A DNA stretch of 64,000 bases from Prorocentrum cordatum (taxonomy: Eukaryota; Sar; Dinophyceae; Prorocentrales; Prorocentraceae). The stretch covers positions 540,884-604,883 of the forward strand of contig CAUYUJ010020593.1 in the NCBI GenBank assembly GCA_963575745.1. Direction: 5' to 3'. Positions 55,081-64,000 of this stretch are shown one piece after another (within the stretch, counting starts at the first letter, position 1; the number at the start of each line of letters is the position of its first letter). The notes below the pieces were generated by a model. That model was not told the origin of the DNA, did not search any database, and saw nothing but the letters and a program-made list of their open reading frames with translations. The translations under genes were made by a program, and so were the position numbers.

Positions 55081-55850
55081 TACATAGACGCGCTCTGCAG
55101 TACCCACTTCTTTTTCCAGGGGGGAACATGGGACTGCTTGTCGGCCACGGCGTCCACCAAGCTTAAGCATTCGGGATATCGTGTGGCGATGAAAAAGCTG
55201 CACAACTCTATGAGGGGTCAAAGGACAACTGATGATGAGATTCTTGCAATATCAAATAAGATGGAATACTCACATCTATTACAACTTCGGAGGCTCAGGT
55301 ACGTGGTACGTCTGATACCTTTTGGCTCACCAACGTTAAGACTCATACTGGGCGCTACAGTCGGCGTTCCGACGTCTTGGGCCGCCCTGGTGGTTGAAGA
55401 TTGTTAATGGATGCGGCGTTCCTGCAATGAGGTTCCAGACCATGATCCCCGTTCGTGTGATGACATTGCTGCTTGGATACAATGTGGCCAAGGATCTCAA
55501 AGTTTTCCACATACACTTGCGCAAAGCATGGGTTACTTCTCAAAACCAGCAGCTGGACCTATACAAGGATAGTTACATCGAGCGTAAGATCGGACAAGTA
55601 CATCCTGGGTTAATCACAGCAGATGACGGAGGCCATGAGCAGACACGATTTTTCTGTTACGAATGCAATCAATCATTTTCATACATTGCTGGGTACCGTG
55701 GTCACTGGACCCGCAGTCATCAGCCCATGGACGCGGCGCCGTTTTTCGCAGACGGTGTTGATTGTCAGTGGTGTGTGCCAATTTCTTTGACCGTGCTGGG
55801 TTGCTGCGTCACCTGCGGCGACCAGCGGGGGCATGCCTGGGTTTATTAAT
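55081..55850 (+). pseudogene. retrotransposon C-terminal region with C2H2-like finger
   Basis: Frame 1 (after a shift at about 55072) reads LKYIDALCSTHFFFQGGTWD, then STKLKHSGYRVAMKKLHNSM. A further shift at about 55395 gives frame 2 with FHIHLRKAWVTSQNQQLDLY. At 55645-55725 it reads RFFCYECNQSFSYIAGYRGH then WTRSH, a C-x2-C...H-x4-H finger. A second finger-like CQ.C...FFDRAGLLRHLRR is split between frames at about 55770. C-terminal fingers of this kind help LINE proteins grip nucleic acid. Confidence 0.6.
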
Positions 55851-55859
55851 GACCAGCTT

Positions 55860-56420
55860 TGCCCCTATGGACGCGGCGATGGTGGCAGAGTATCTGGAGC
55901 AGGATAGGCAGCAGGCAATCCAGAAGAGAAAGCAAGGTGTTCGATCAGACGCACAGCTACGCCCTGCTCTTCCTGGCCTCAGACAGGCAGCTGTTTGCGA
56001 TGAGCGTCACCTGCCACCACGCGTGGGGTGGGTCCCAGACCCGCAGCTGCCACCCCCGCCTATGGTTGGGGAAAGGCTCCACTCATACGTGTTGCACTTG
56101 GGATGGGGACCAAGAGCTGAGAACGATTTGTGTGATATCATGGGCAGGGATATTGGTATTTTCAAAATGACTGTTCTTTATGTTGATTGTGACGATCCAT
56201 CACTTACTAAGAAGCTGGAGTGTACTACTTTCTTGGATGGTATGATACGGCGGATTCAATATGGTGTCGTCTTGGGAATTGTTGTCACACCCCCGATTGT
56301 TTCGTGGACGGCTATGCTCTGCAAGTCTGGCCTGCCTGGCAAACCTGTTCGCCCGCTTGGCCAGCCCTGGGGCGCTGATTCCGTGAACATGTACTGGGCC
56401 AAGACACCGCGCAGGGAAAA
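55860..56420 (+). pseudogene. methyltransferase-like tail of the retrotransposon
   Basis: Frame 1 reads HSYVLHLGWGPRAENDL, then MTVLYVDCDDPSLTKKLECT, then GVVLGIVVTPPIVSWTAM, then KPVRPLGQPWG. The order (a VLHL-x-G opening, a strand ending in an acidic residue, then a strand running into PP-x-x-x-W/S-x-A) resembles a degenerate SAM-binding fold like that of C5-DNA methyltransferases, where the motif is PPC. Here the Cys is Ile, so methyltransfer is not expected. Retrotransposons carrying DNA methyltransferases are reported from dinoflagellates, but assignment of this segment is inference. Confidence 0.4.
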
Positions 56421-57000
56421 TGCTGGGATGGGGGCTGGTGCCTTGCTCCTGGCCGCCGCAGCCGCTGCTGGTTCTGTGGGATTGTTTCTGCATATGGCCC
56501 CTGTGGCCGATCGGGCGGCGGCAATCTGGCCGCTGGGTGTCTTGGCAGCCCTGGCTGGCCGGCCCGAGGGGGAGCTCACGCCTTTCGACCTTGCGGACTT
56601 CGGCTTCCCCCAGAGGGCATGCGGCCAGGTGCTGGCGCTCCCCTGCCCCGCAGCTGGCCGTGCTGATGCAGCAGCGCGGCCTGGTGGCCCAGCCGACGGC
56701 GACCCTGGACTGCGGCCGATGGGCCCTCCCGTGCGGGATGTGGGAGCTGCTGGGAGAGGCCGTGCTGATGGCGCAGCCCGCGCTTCGGGGCGGGGTTGCC
56801 GCATGCTGGCCCGACGATGCTGAGCTTGTGGCCCTCCTCGCTCCGCCTGAGCGGTACGCCGACCCGCCCGAGGAGGTCCAGACGTGTGAGTTCGTGGAGG
56901 GCTCGCTGGTCATGCCTGTGGCGCCCCCTTGTGCGGACAGTGATGGCGTGCGCGCCCAGTCGGCCCAGCGTGGTGGCGAAAGCGGCGGGGGATGAAACAA
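56420..57000 (+). other. coding-like GC-rich segment after the retrotransposon
   Basis: Frame 1 reads GALLLAAAAAAGSVGLFLHM, then RPEGELTPFDLADFGF. From about 56640 frame 2 reads better: LAVLMQQRGLVAQPTA, then GMWELLGEAVLMAQPALRGG, then CWPDDAELVALLAPPERYAD. One frameshift would make a continuous ~190-residue hydrophobic-to-acidic product. Family unknown. It may be the 3' part of the retrotransposon or an adjacent gene fragment. Confidence 0.35.
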
Positions 57001-57320
57001 ACCCCCAGCGCCGCCCCGCTGGGCCCGAGCGTGCACCTGCCGCTGGAGGGCGCCTGGCGGTGGGACCGCACATGAAGGCCCTGCAGACGGTGGGCTGCTG
57101 CGGTCGTGATGGTGATGGGGTGCGCCCAGTCGGCCCAGCGTGGTGGCGAAAGCGGCGGGGGATGAAACAAACCCCCTGCGCCGCCCCGCTGGGCCCGCGT
57201 TGGCCCGTGCAGCTGTTTGGCGACCCTGCCCGAGGGGCTGCTGGCTGGCGAGGTCGCGCTGCTGGGCGTATCCATCCTGGGCGCCTGGCGGTGGGACCGC
57301 ACATGGACTTCGTCGAGAAG
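56945..57320. repeat. ~172-bp tandem duplication
   Basis: GTGCGCGCCCAGTCGGCCCA through GATGAAACAAACCCCC and GCGCCGCCCCGCTGGGCCCG occurs at about 56947 and 57119. GCGCCTGGCGGTGGGACCGC occurs at about 57049 and 57281. The middle of the unit varies. Confidence 0.85.
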
Positions 57321-57369
57321 CAGAATATGCATGACTGTTGGACTCCGCGGGGGCTCGCCCCCCCTGGGA

Positions 57370-57470
57370 TGGGAGAGAGAGAGAGAGAGAGAGGAGGAGG
57401 AGGAGGAGGAGGAGGAGGAGGAGGAGGAGGAGGAGGAGGAGGAGGAGGAGGAGGAGGAGGAGGAGGAGCG
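57370..57470. repeat. GAGA and GAGGAG purine tract
   Basis: GAGAGAGAGAGAGAGAGAGG followed by about 25 GAG/GGA triplets. Confidence 0.95.
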
Positions 57471-57965
57471 CCCGCGAGGCGCCCGCGAGGCGCGCACGGG
57501 GGCGGCAGCGAAGCAGACCCTCGGCGGACCCGCCCAGAGAGCACGGGGCGCCCGGACGAGGCGCCCACGGGGCGCCCACGGGGGCCCGCTCGAGCCCTCA
57601 GCGAGGCACACGGCGGACCCGCCCCGGGCACGGGTCGCCCACGAGGCGCCCACGGGCGGGTGCGGCGGGCACGGGGCGCCCACGAGGCGCCCACGGGGCG
57701 CCCACGGGGCGCGCTCGAGCCCTCAGCGAGGCACACGGCGGACCCGCCTCTTGCCGTCGCTCGGACGTCCCTGTCCCGCGCATCTGTCGGTCTCGTGCGT
57801 GTGTTTTTGTTGCTCGATGGTCCAGGTGGGTCCTTGATGGTTCTCGCCGAGGAAAAATGCACACGTCCGAGCGATGCCAAGACCCGGGCACGGGGCGCCC
57901 ACGAGGCGCCCACGGGCGGGCGCGGCGCGCGAGGCTTGGGAAGACTCTCGGCGGAGCCGTCCGGA
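57471..57965. repeat. GCGCCCACGGG minisatellite
   Basis: GGCGCCCACGAGGCGCCCAC units mixed with a longer unit CTCAGCGAGGCACACGGCGG then ACCCGCC (about 57597 and 57721, with a relative at about 57505). Very high GC. Confidence 0.85.
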
Positions 57966-57984
57966 CCCCTTCGCAGTACAAAGG

Positions 57985-58480
57985 AAAGGCCCCCCAAGTG
58001 CGGGCACCGCGCGGGGCGTCGGCGCGCAAGGATGAGCTCGTGGGGCCGGACGGGCGGAAGCACAAGGAGGCCTAGAGGTGGCTGACTGAAACGGCGATGC
58101 TCTTGGCCGCTTTCTCAGGCTTCACATTGCCAGACGGCCCGACCCGCAGGGTGGTGCGGCTGTGCACCATGCTGCCGCACGTCTGGTGTAGCCCAAAAGG
58201 TGCCGATACCGCTACTCCTTGGACCTCTCGCGGGGTGCGTTCTGACCAGAATTTCGAGGCGAATCAAGAAGTTGCGACGAGGGCTTCCGAGGAGGCCCAA
58301 AACTGGGGAAACGCGGGAAGGGCAGAGGCATGGGTACCGTTTCCTCCTCTGAGCAGCGCTGCTGAAGATAGCACTTGGCCCTTCGCAGAGACAGCGTTTC
58401 ATATACCGCTCAACAAGCCACCTGGCGATCGGTCCTGGGCACACAGTGGAAAAAACATACACAGAGTCTGTTAAAAAACA
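57985..58480 (+). other. possible coding remnant
   Basis: Frame 2 reads SARKDELVGPDGRKHKEA then TAG (58073-58075), and continues in the same frame as AMLLAAFSGFTLPDGPTRRV then VRLCTMLPHVWCS. The composition is protein-like across the stop, but support is thin. No family is recognised. Confidence 0.25.
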
Positions 58481-58518
58481 CAGTTTGGGTTTCCCACAAA
58501 GTGTTGTTTTGTCCACTG
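58444..58518. repeat. short foldback (inverted repeat ~18-bp arms)
   Basis: CAGTGGAAAAAACATACAC (58444-58462) is inverted by GTGTTGTTTTGTCCACTG (58501-58518) with one indel and one mismatch. The ~38-bp loop contains CTGTTAAAAAACACAG, itself partly palindromic. Small MITE-like foldback. Confidence 0.7.
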
Positions 58519-58599
58519 AACTTTGACGTGAAGCCAAGCCGCAGCAGGCTGCAAGCATCATGCGTCGATGCCTCGACAAAGAAAACAGAGTGCCTACGT

Positions 58600-59005
58600 G
58601 CCAATCTCCTGCGGGCGACACCTGCGCAGGCGGCAGCCTGCTGGGGAGCCGCGAGGTCTCGTTTGGATGCGCACAAGGCTCCACTCCGCTGTGCCTCCCG
58701 GAGGCCCGCGAAAATTGCGACGACTGTGCCAGCGGCAGGCCCCAAGGGAGCCGCGAACGTCTGGATGCTCGTAAGACGCCGCCTTGCTGGACCTCTCAGG
58801 TCCCGTGGACGTGGCGACGGTTGCGCGCAAGTGTTAGCCCCACAGGGGGCCGAGAGGTCTCGCTGGGGCGCGCTCCGCACTGGGACTCCCAGGAGCGCTC
58901 GGACGTGGCGACAGTGGCGCAGATGGCATGCGGTGGTGGAGGAGAAGGAAAGGAAACCAGCAGTGCCCCACTCAAACCGCGGAACCAATCAGAGGGAGGC
59001 CCGGG
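58600..59005 (+). mobile_element. array-bearing element E8 (diverged 101-bp array)
   Basis: Three units spaced about 101 bp apart (GGGAGCCGCGAGGTCTCG at about 58645, GGGAGCCGCGAACGTCTGG at about 58745, GGGCCGAGAGGTCTCGC at about 58847) are the reverse complement of the 101-bp monomer of E7, with heavy divergence. They are followed by a short GGAGGAGAAGGAAAGG tract (58937-58955) and a block resembling the conserved right edge (CAGTGCCCCACTCAAACCGC, then GGAACCAATCAG; 58960-58992). Confidence 0.45.
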
Positions 59006-59990
59006 GACACACCGTCCTCCCTCTGGCTTCCACCCTCGACTGTCCCCGACCCCCCTCCCCGAGCCTCCCTCCCCGGCGCTGGAGCCCCTTCGCTGGCGCG
59101 CGGGTCGCGCCAGGGGCGGCGCCCGAGGCGCCGCCAGAAGGGGCCCAGCGCCGATCCAGAAAATCCGTGCGGACCTCCGAAAAGTTTATGCTCGCGCCGT
59201 TCGTTGTCCTGCGAACCTCACCCGCGCGGAGCGGCTGCGGGGAAAACACAGTCGTCCTCCGGAGCTCCGCCCTCGAATTTTTGTCCGCCCCGTGCTCGAA
59301 GAAGGCGGCGGCGCTGGGCGGCGGTCCTTGGGCCTGTCGACGCTGCCGATCAGCAGCGACTCCCAGCCGGTGCCCCAGGAGCTCTGGCGGGCCACCGGCG
59401 GGGGGGAGGAGGCAGGGCACCCGCCTCCGATTCTGTTGTATGGTGAAGAAAATAACCAGCCTCGAACGTATCCATATCCTTAAGGTGGGCGAGCAAAAAG
59501 CGAGGACAATCTTAGGGATAGGCCCTCAGACAGTGAGGGAATCCTTAAGACCGGCATCGAGGTGAGGTGATGTCAAACATAGGGACAGGGATATGCTCCA
59601 AACTGGTAAGAGAAGGCCAAACAGCACGGAAGGCAACGAGATGCTGATGCAGAAGAGCATAAGCTGTCGGGAAAAATATGACCGAGCCGACCAGGGAAAA
59701 CACACCAAGGCAGCACGGGCCCCGCGACACCGCCGGCCCGACCACACGGCCACGGGGGCCTCTCGGGCTCCATACGCCCAGGCGCCCAGCCGCGGACCCG
59801 GCGGCCCCGAGCCTCCCCAGCTTCGCGCCCCGCGCCCGGCGGCACGCGGCTCGCGGGCATCTTCGCGCCCCCGCGAGGGCAGCTGCCTGGCCCAGGCCGC
59901 GGCGCGCGACGTGCGAGCATCTGCTCGCCCACGAGGGTGGCCGACATCCTGGGCACGAGGTGGCGCCCACTGGTCTGTGTCTTCGTGGCG
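59006..59990. other. GC-rich spacer, no confident gene
   Basis: Proline/arginine-rich frames on both strands and no consistent codon bias. The stretch 59440-59700 is less GC-rich and also lacks a recognised motif. Confidence 0.4.
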
Positions 59991-60029
59991 CCTCCCGCGT
60001 CTGCCCCAGCCTCCCCGCGCGGCAGGAGG

Positions 60030-60190
60030 GAAAAGGGCCGAAGGGGGGGAGGGAGGGAGGGAGGATGCGGCGAGGAAGAGGGGGGGAGGGAGGCACCACC
60101 AAGACTCGAGGTAGGAGGGCCGAAAGGGGGAGGGAGGGACGGAGGCCGAAGGGGGGAGGGAGGGAGGGAGGAAGACTTAAAGGATTACCG
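60030..60190. repeat. GGGA-rich tract (G-quadruplex-prone)
   Basis: GGGAGGGAGGGAGG runs at about 60047-60062 and 60158-60172, interleaved with GGCCGAAGGGGG. A related tract (GGGAGGGAGGGAGG, then GGAGGATGTGGCGAGG) is at 60825-60945, suggesting duplication. Confidence 0.8.
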
Positions 60191-60359
60191 CCTTCGCAGG
60201 TGCGAAACAATTAAACATTCCAACCACATAAAACGTTCACCGGTAAAGCAAAAACATTGGCAGGTTCCTCCCCTGTTGCTCCCGAACACGGCGTTCACCC
60301 GAGAGTGGAAACTACGGTGGGTTCCGCCCCTCATGTCCTCAAACCCGAACGGCACGCAC

Positions 60360-60485
60360 TTTGGCGCGCCGCGAGGAGGAGCAGGAGGAGGGGGAGGAGG
60401 AGGAGGAGGAGGAGGAGGAGGAGGAGGAGGACGAAGAGCAGGAGGAGGAGGAGATGGAGAAGGAGGAGGAGGAGGAGGAGGAATT
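60360..60485. repeat. GAGGAG purine tract
   Basis: About 40 GAG/GGA triplets with a few interruptions. Confidence 0.9.
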
Positions 60486-60959
60486 TGGGGGCAGCATGGA
60501 GGCTCTGGGCCCGCCCGCCCTGCTGCGCTGCAGCCCCAGGGCCCTCGAATGACGACGCGCACCTCGGCGCGCCGCCCCGAACAGCCGACGTGGGGCGCCA
60601 CCCCCACGGAAACCAACCTACACCCACGCACGCCTGGGCGGGGGACCCCCGCCGTGGGAAGGATGGGCAGGGGCAAAACAGGCGACAAAGGGCAAGAGTC
60701 TCTCCCCCGCTCGCCCCTGCCAGACATCGTGGTTGCCCATAACCCTCGGACAGGCACGGGCGAGGTGGCGACCAGGCTGCTACTCGCCTGTCTACTTGGA
60801 AGGGGCCCCAGTGGCACAGGTGCCGGGAGGGAGGAGGAGAAGGAGGAGAAGAAGGAGGAGGCCGCAGAGGGGAGGGAGGGAGGGAGGAGAGCCGAAGGAG
60901 GGAGGGAGGAGGATGTGGCGAGGAGGGAGGAGGGCGGAAGGCCCGTCACCCCGTGCAGA

Positions 60960-61330
60960 AAAATGATGGACGGGGGCTGCTCGATTGCCTTCGGCAGCTT
61001 GGGAGCCCTCTTTCGGGGGCGCGCAAGCATAGAATACAGTGGGGGCCCATACCCAAAAAAACACCCTGCTTGCCTCCAGGGTGCCCTGGGTTTTCTGGGT
61101 TTCGATGGTTTTTGTATGGGAAACGTGACGCTCCCACACCAAAAATCCGCCGATCCTGTCAACGTGTGTGGTGTGTGTCCAGTCCCGTCGATGGGGAACG
61201 CTCTTTCGCCCCCTCCCGTCGGGGGAAAGAGAGAGAGAGAGAGAGCACCCTTCCTCGTTCGGGGAACGGGTTCGCAGCTAAAGGGCATTCCATTCAAGTC
61301 CTTATTACGTCAAAGGGAAGCCCCTTTTTT
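60960..61330. other. unique block weakly duplicated at 62255-62430
   Basis: GATTGCCTTCGGCAGCTTGG (about 60986) matches GATTGTCTTCGGCAGCTGGG (about 62264). AAAAATCCGCCGATCCTGTC (about 61141) matches AAAAATCAGCCGACCCAGTC (about 62358). Copies are diverged. No gene is recognised. Confidence 0.5.
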
Positions 61331-61344
61331 TTCCCCTGTGTCCC

Positions 61345-61590
61345 TTCCCCGGCGGGAGGGGGACCCAGGGGGGGGGGGTCATATTCGCATCGCCTCAAGG
61401 GGCCCTCCTCTCCCACGCCAGTCCTTTTCTGGCGCGCCCGACCTCCACGGGTCCTCCTCCCCAGGTGGGGGGGAATTCCAGGGGGGGGGGAGTCAGATAC
61501 GCATCCGTTTCTGGGGGTCCCCCTCCCCTCCCCTCTCCCACGCCAGTCCTCCTCTGGCCATCCTCCCCAAGGGGGGGTCCCAGGGGGGAA
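61345..61590. repeat. ~113-bp tandem repeat, two to three units
   Basis: CAGGGGGGGGGG and TCATATTCGCATC (about 61379) recur as TCAGATACGCATC (about 61492). CTCTCCCACGCCAGTCC occurs once in each unit. Confidence 0.8.
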
Positions 61591-61599
61591 TCCTTTTCG

Positions 61600-61704
61600 T
61601 CCTCTTTTGTTTCTCCTCCTCCTCCTCCGCCTCATCCTCATCCTCATCCTCATCCTCAGCATCATCCTCAGCATCATCATCATCAGCATCATCATCATCA
61701 TCAG

Positions 61705-61763
<59 letters not shown>

Positions 61764-61799
61764 GCATCAGCATCAGCATCATCATCATCATCATCATCC

Positions 61800-61834
<35 letters not shown>

Positions 61835-61899
61835 TCAGCAGCAGCATCATCACCATCACCATCACCATCACCATCACCATCCATCACCATCACCATCAC

Positions 61900-61967
<68 letters not shown>

Positions 61968-61970
61968 CCC
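61600..61970. repeat. CAT/CTC microsatellite
   Basis: TCCTCATCCTCATCC grading into ATCATCATC with CAGCAT and CACCATCAC interruptions. Confidence 0.97.
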
Positions 61971-62100
61971 TCCTCGTCGTCGATGTCTTGCAGGGTCGGC
62001 GGCACTGGCCGTCAAGCCTTCAAACCAATGGACGTCCTGGGGTTTCAGGGTTGGGTTTCTTGTGGAGAGTTTCTTGCGGACTGGCATCCACTGTAGCGAT

Positions 62101-62132
62101 CCATGGATTTGGTGCGGTCGCCAAATCCATGG
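62101..62132. repeat. perfect 12-bp hairpin
   Basis: CCATGGATTTGG (62101-62112) and CCAAATCCATGG (62121-62132) pair perfectly around the 8-nt loop TGCGGTCG. Confidence 0.9.
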
Positions 62133-62439
62133 GTCGGGGGAGGCGCCCCCCACAGAATGCGGCCGGTGCCGCTTCGTTCGGCGGCGGACGTCCGCGGTTC
62201 CCATGGAAACGACATTCGTCACCAATCCACGCCCCCTTGATCCATTTTTGCGATCGCCTGATTGATTGTCTTCGGCAGCTGGGAAACCATCCTCCCGAGC
62301 CCCACGACCGAGCAACCAGTCTCGGGGAGGGGTGCAGCCCCTGGGAGTCCACGCTGTGAAAAATCAGCCGACCCAGTCGGCGCGTGTGCTGGGCTTGTCT
62401 GTTCGAGTCGTCGTCTGCGTCAGTCGTCGTCTCCGTCGT

Positions 62440-62990
62440 CCCCCCCCTTCCCCTCCCCCCTCCTCCAGCGAGGAGGCCAAGGCGAGCGCGCGTCGAACGG
62501 GCACCCCCCCAAGAGAAAATCCGGGAGTGGCACAGCGCTCGCACGGCCGCCGGAGGAAAGGACAAGGAGCGGTAGATGGGGGCGCGGTTGAAGGAAGGAA
62601 AAATCGGGGGTGGCAAAGGAGAAGCAGCGCGCTGTCTTGGACAACGCCCACCTCGACGCGCCGCTCTCGCAGGGCCTAGCTTGCCGCGCGGCGCCGGAAG
62701 CCGCGCCGCGAGCGAACTAAACAGCGAGGCGGAGGCGCGGCGTTTCGCCGCCTGCTGTGGCGCGGCCGAGCGAAAGGAAGCTGCAGCGCTGCGATGCGCC
62801 GTGCGACCAGGCGACCGCGGCGAGCGAAAGCCGAATGGCCAATGACGTTGCCCAACCATTCAGAGCACCGCATCGAACGACGGGGAGGCAACGCAATCCC
62901 CTAGGCGCGACATGCAAGGGCGTCGCCACGGCGACGGAACAACCACAGACGCGCACGCGCCACGCGAAAACAAAAAAAAACAAGCCCGCG
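62440..62990. other. GC-rich spacer, no confident gene
   Basis: Alanine/arginine-rich frames on both strands. Nothing recognised. Confidence 0.4.
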
Positions 62991-62999
62991 AGTCGAAAC

Positions 63000-63225
63000 A
63001 AGAAGATCACCACACATTGCAGCGCGAACGCAATGCAGAAACAACGCGCACGCGCGTCGACGCAAAACCGCCGCCACGCATCGCAGCGCGACTGCGAAGC
63101 AGAAAAGGGGGGCGCTGCAACAGGAATGCCGCCACGCTGCGCAGCACGACCGCGAGGCAGAAAAACTATGTCGAAACGACGATGCCGCCACACAGTGCAG
63201 CGTGACTGCGAGGCCGAAGCACACG
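63000..63225. repeat. ~55-63-bp tandem repeat, four units
   Basis: TGCCGCCACGCTGCGCAGCA and GACTGCGAGGCAGAAAAA landmarks at about 63006, 63069, 63127 and 63182, with variable spacers. Confidence 0.8.
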
Positions 63226-63389
63226 TGTCAAGAATATGTGAAATTCCCATGAGAAGCGCGCTTAATACGCAGCCCGTTGCGATACGAAGGCGCCGGTTGC
63301 GAGCACTAGTAGGCCGAAGGTGCCCTGACCAACACGAATCACACGCCACTGCTTCGCTGCAGACACGCTTCTGAAGCCAATGGGCCCTC

Positions 63390-63640
63390 CGCCCGGCAAC
63401 CATCCCAGCCAAATCCCGGCCGCCGCCCGGCAAAATCCCAGCCAAATACCGGCCGCCGCCCAGCCGCCACCCAGCCGCCGCCCAGCTGCCGCCCACCCAC
63501 CGCCACACCAAAAAAGAGTCGCCCCCTCCACCCCCCTGGGGGGATGGGGAGGAAAAAACAAACAAAAACTAATCCCGGCCGCGGACCAGCCGCCGCCCAG
63601 CCGCCGCCCAGCCGAATCCCAAATGGGAGCCCTCTCCCCG
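63390..63640. repeat. CAGCCGCCGCC short repeat
   Basis: CCCAGCCGCCGCCCAGC and CCCGGCAAAATCCCAGCC units, in two tracts separated by an A-rich patch (63545-63570). Confidence 0.85.
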
Positions 63641-63649
63641 ACGGCCTCA

Positions 63650-64000
63650 ACGCGGCCTCAGAGGACCTCACAAGAAAGAATGGCACGCTGCGGAAAAGGA
63701 AGGGAAGACCGCCCAGAAGGAGGGGCGGGAGGAACGGCAAGGAGGGCGAGAAGGAAGGCGGGAAGGCGACGAAGGATGGAAGGAGGAGGGAAGAGGCAGA
63801 ATAATGACGGATGAAGGAGGCGAGAGGGAAGTCAATGGAAGAGGGGAATAGGAAAGGAGGAGGGACCACCGAGGAGGATTGAGAAAGGAAAAAATAAAGA
63901 GGACAAGGGCCAGGAGGGATGGGATAAGGGATGGGGCCTGCGCAGACCTGGTAGGACATACCAGTGACGTGGAGACGAAGAGTGAATTGTTGGCAATGCG
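63650..64000. other. purine-rich terminal stretch, no gene seen
   Basis: AGGAGG/GAAGGAAGG-rich composition up to about 63900. No motif is recognised up to the window end. Confidence 0.5.

Larger units (their letters stand above)
48500..56420 (+). mobile_element. decayed non-LTR retrotransposon with nested MITE
   Basis: A single plus-strand series of domains covers almost 8 kb: a Cys/Trp zinc-finger ORF1, coiled-coil and Gln/Pro-rich ORF1, RNase H, APE endonuclease, reverse transcriptase, C2H2-like fingers and a methyltransferase-like tail. The reading frame shifts at about 48943, 50840, 52550, 54812, 55072, 55395 and 55775. Five in-frame stops are all TAG. No LTRs, poly-A tail or target duplication are recognised, so the ends are approximate. 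It cannot make an intact product as assembled. Confidence 0.85.

Noticed and set aside
59937-62359. 719-codon and 468-codon plus frames
   Set aside because: They cross GGGA and GAGGAG tracts and a CAT microsatellite, with no consistent codon bias or motif.

Overview
The window looks like nuclear DNA of a dinoflagellate. Two minus-strand sites (23524-23545 and 37973-37994) match the conserved 22-nt dinoflagellate spliced leader, with one and two mismatches by my reading. Such relict leaders are the known mark of trans-spliced mRNAs that were reverse-transcribed back into the genome. The other signs agree: the DNA is visibly GC-rich, coding-like stretches end most codons in G or C, genes are sparse, and there is a large non-LTR retrotransposon among many tandem repeats. 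A GC-rich genus such as Prorocentrum would fit, but the genus is only a guess. A run of 100 N (21401-21500) is an assembly gap.

Layout. 1-4.3 kb holds CAT/CTC microsatellites, a ~120-bp minisatellite and a 144-bp hAT-like MITE with an 8-bp target duplication. 4.3-13.26 kb is a tandem array of a ~1.47-kb unit. It runs into an ~85-bp repeat that surrounds an exon-like fragment of a Kelch-type (PPKL/BSL) Ser/Thr phosphatase at 13.86-14.1 kb. 15-21.4 kb holds minisatellites, including two arrays with conserved edges. 22.0-23.5 kb is a minus-strand SL-tagged retrogene with one in-frame TGA. 24.5-28 kb holds three more array-bearing elements. 28.4-32.4 kb holds plus-strand coding-like segments of no recognised family, peppered with the palindrome GCCGCAGTTGCGGC and broken by a TA-flanked MITE. 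32.7-40 kb is mostly an 11-bp CCCAAGACGGC-type minisatellite, plus a small SL-tagged minus-strand gene split by a second MITE copy. 40.9-42.5 kb is a GT/GC tract. 43-46.2 kb has a segmental duplication, a broken PIF1-like helicase and another array-bearing element. 46.5-47.9 kb is a GTAGAT hexamer array. 48.5-56.4 kb is a decayed non-LTR retrotransposon whose visible order is zinc finger, coiled coil, RNase H, APE endonuclease, reverse transcriptase, zinc finger and a methyltransferase-like tail. A third MITE sits in its first ORF. 56.4-64 kb is low-complexity DNA with an eighth array-bearing locus.

Two connected patterns stand out. First, at eight loci a variable tandem array (78-bp, 101-bp or GATGGC type) is followed by an AGG purine tract and then by one conserved ~50-bp block. 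This suggests an undescribed array-carrying element. Second, all three TA-flanked MITE copies lie inside coding-like sequence, and removing the element with one TA rejoins the reading frame in two cases. That is the footprint expected of exon insertion or introner-type intron gain.

No intact cellular gene with a confident start and stop can be asserted. I saw no rRNA, tRNA or CRISPR.
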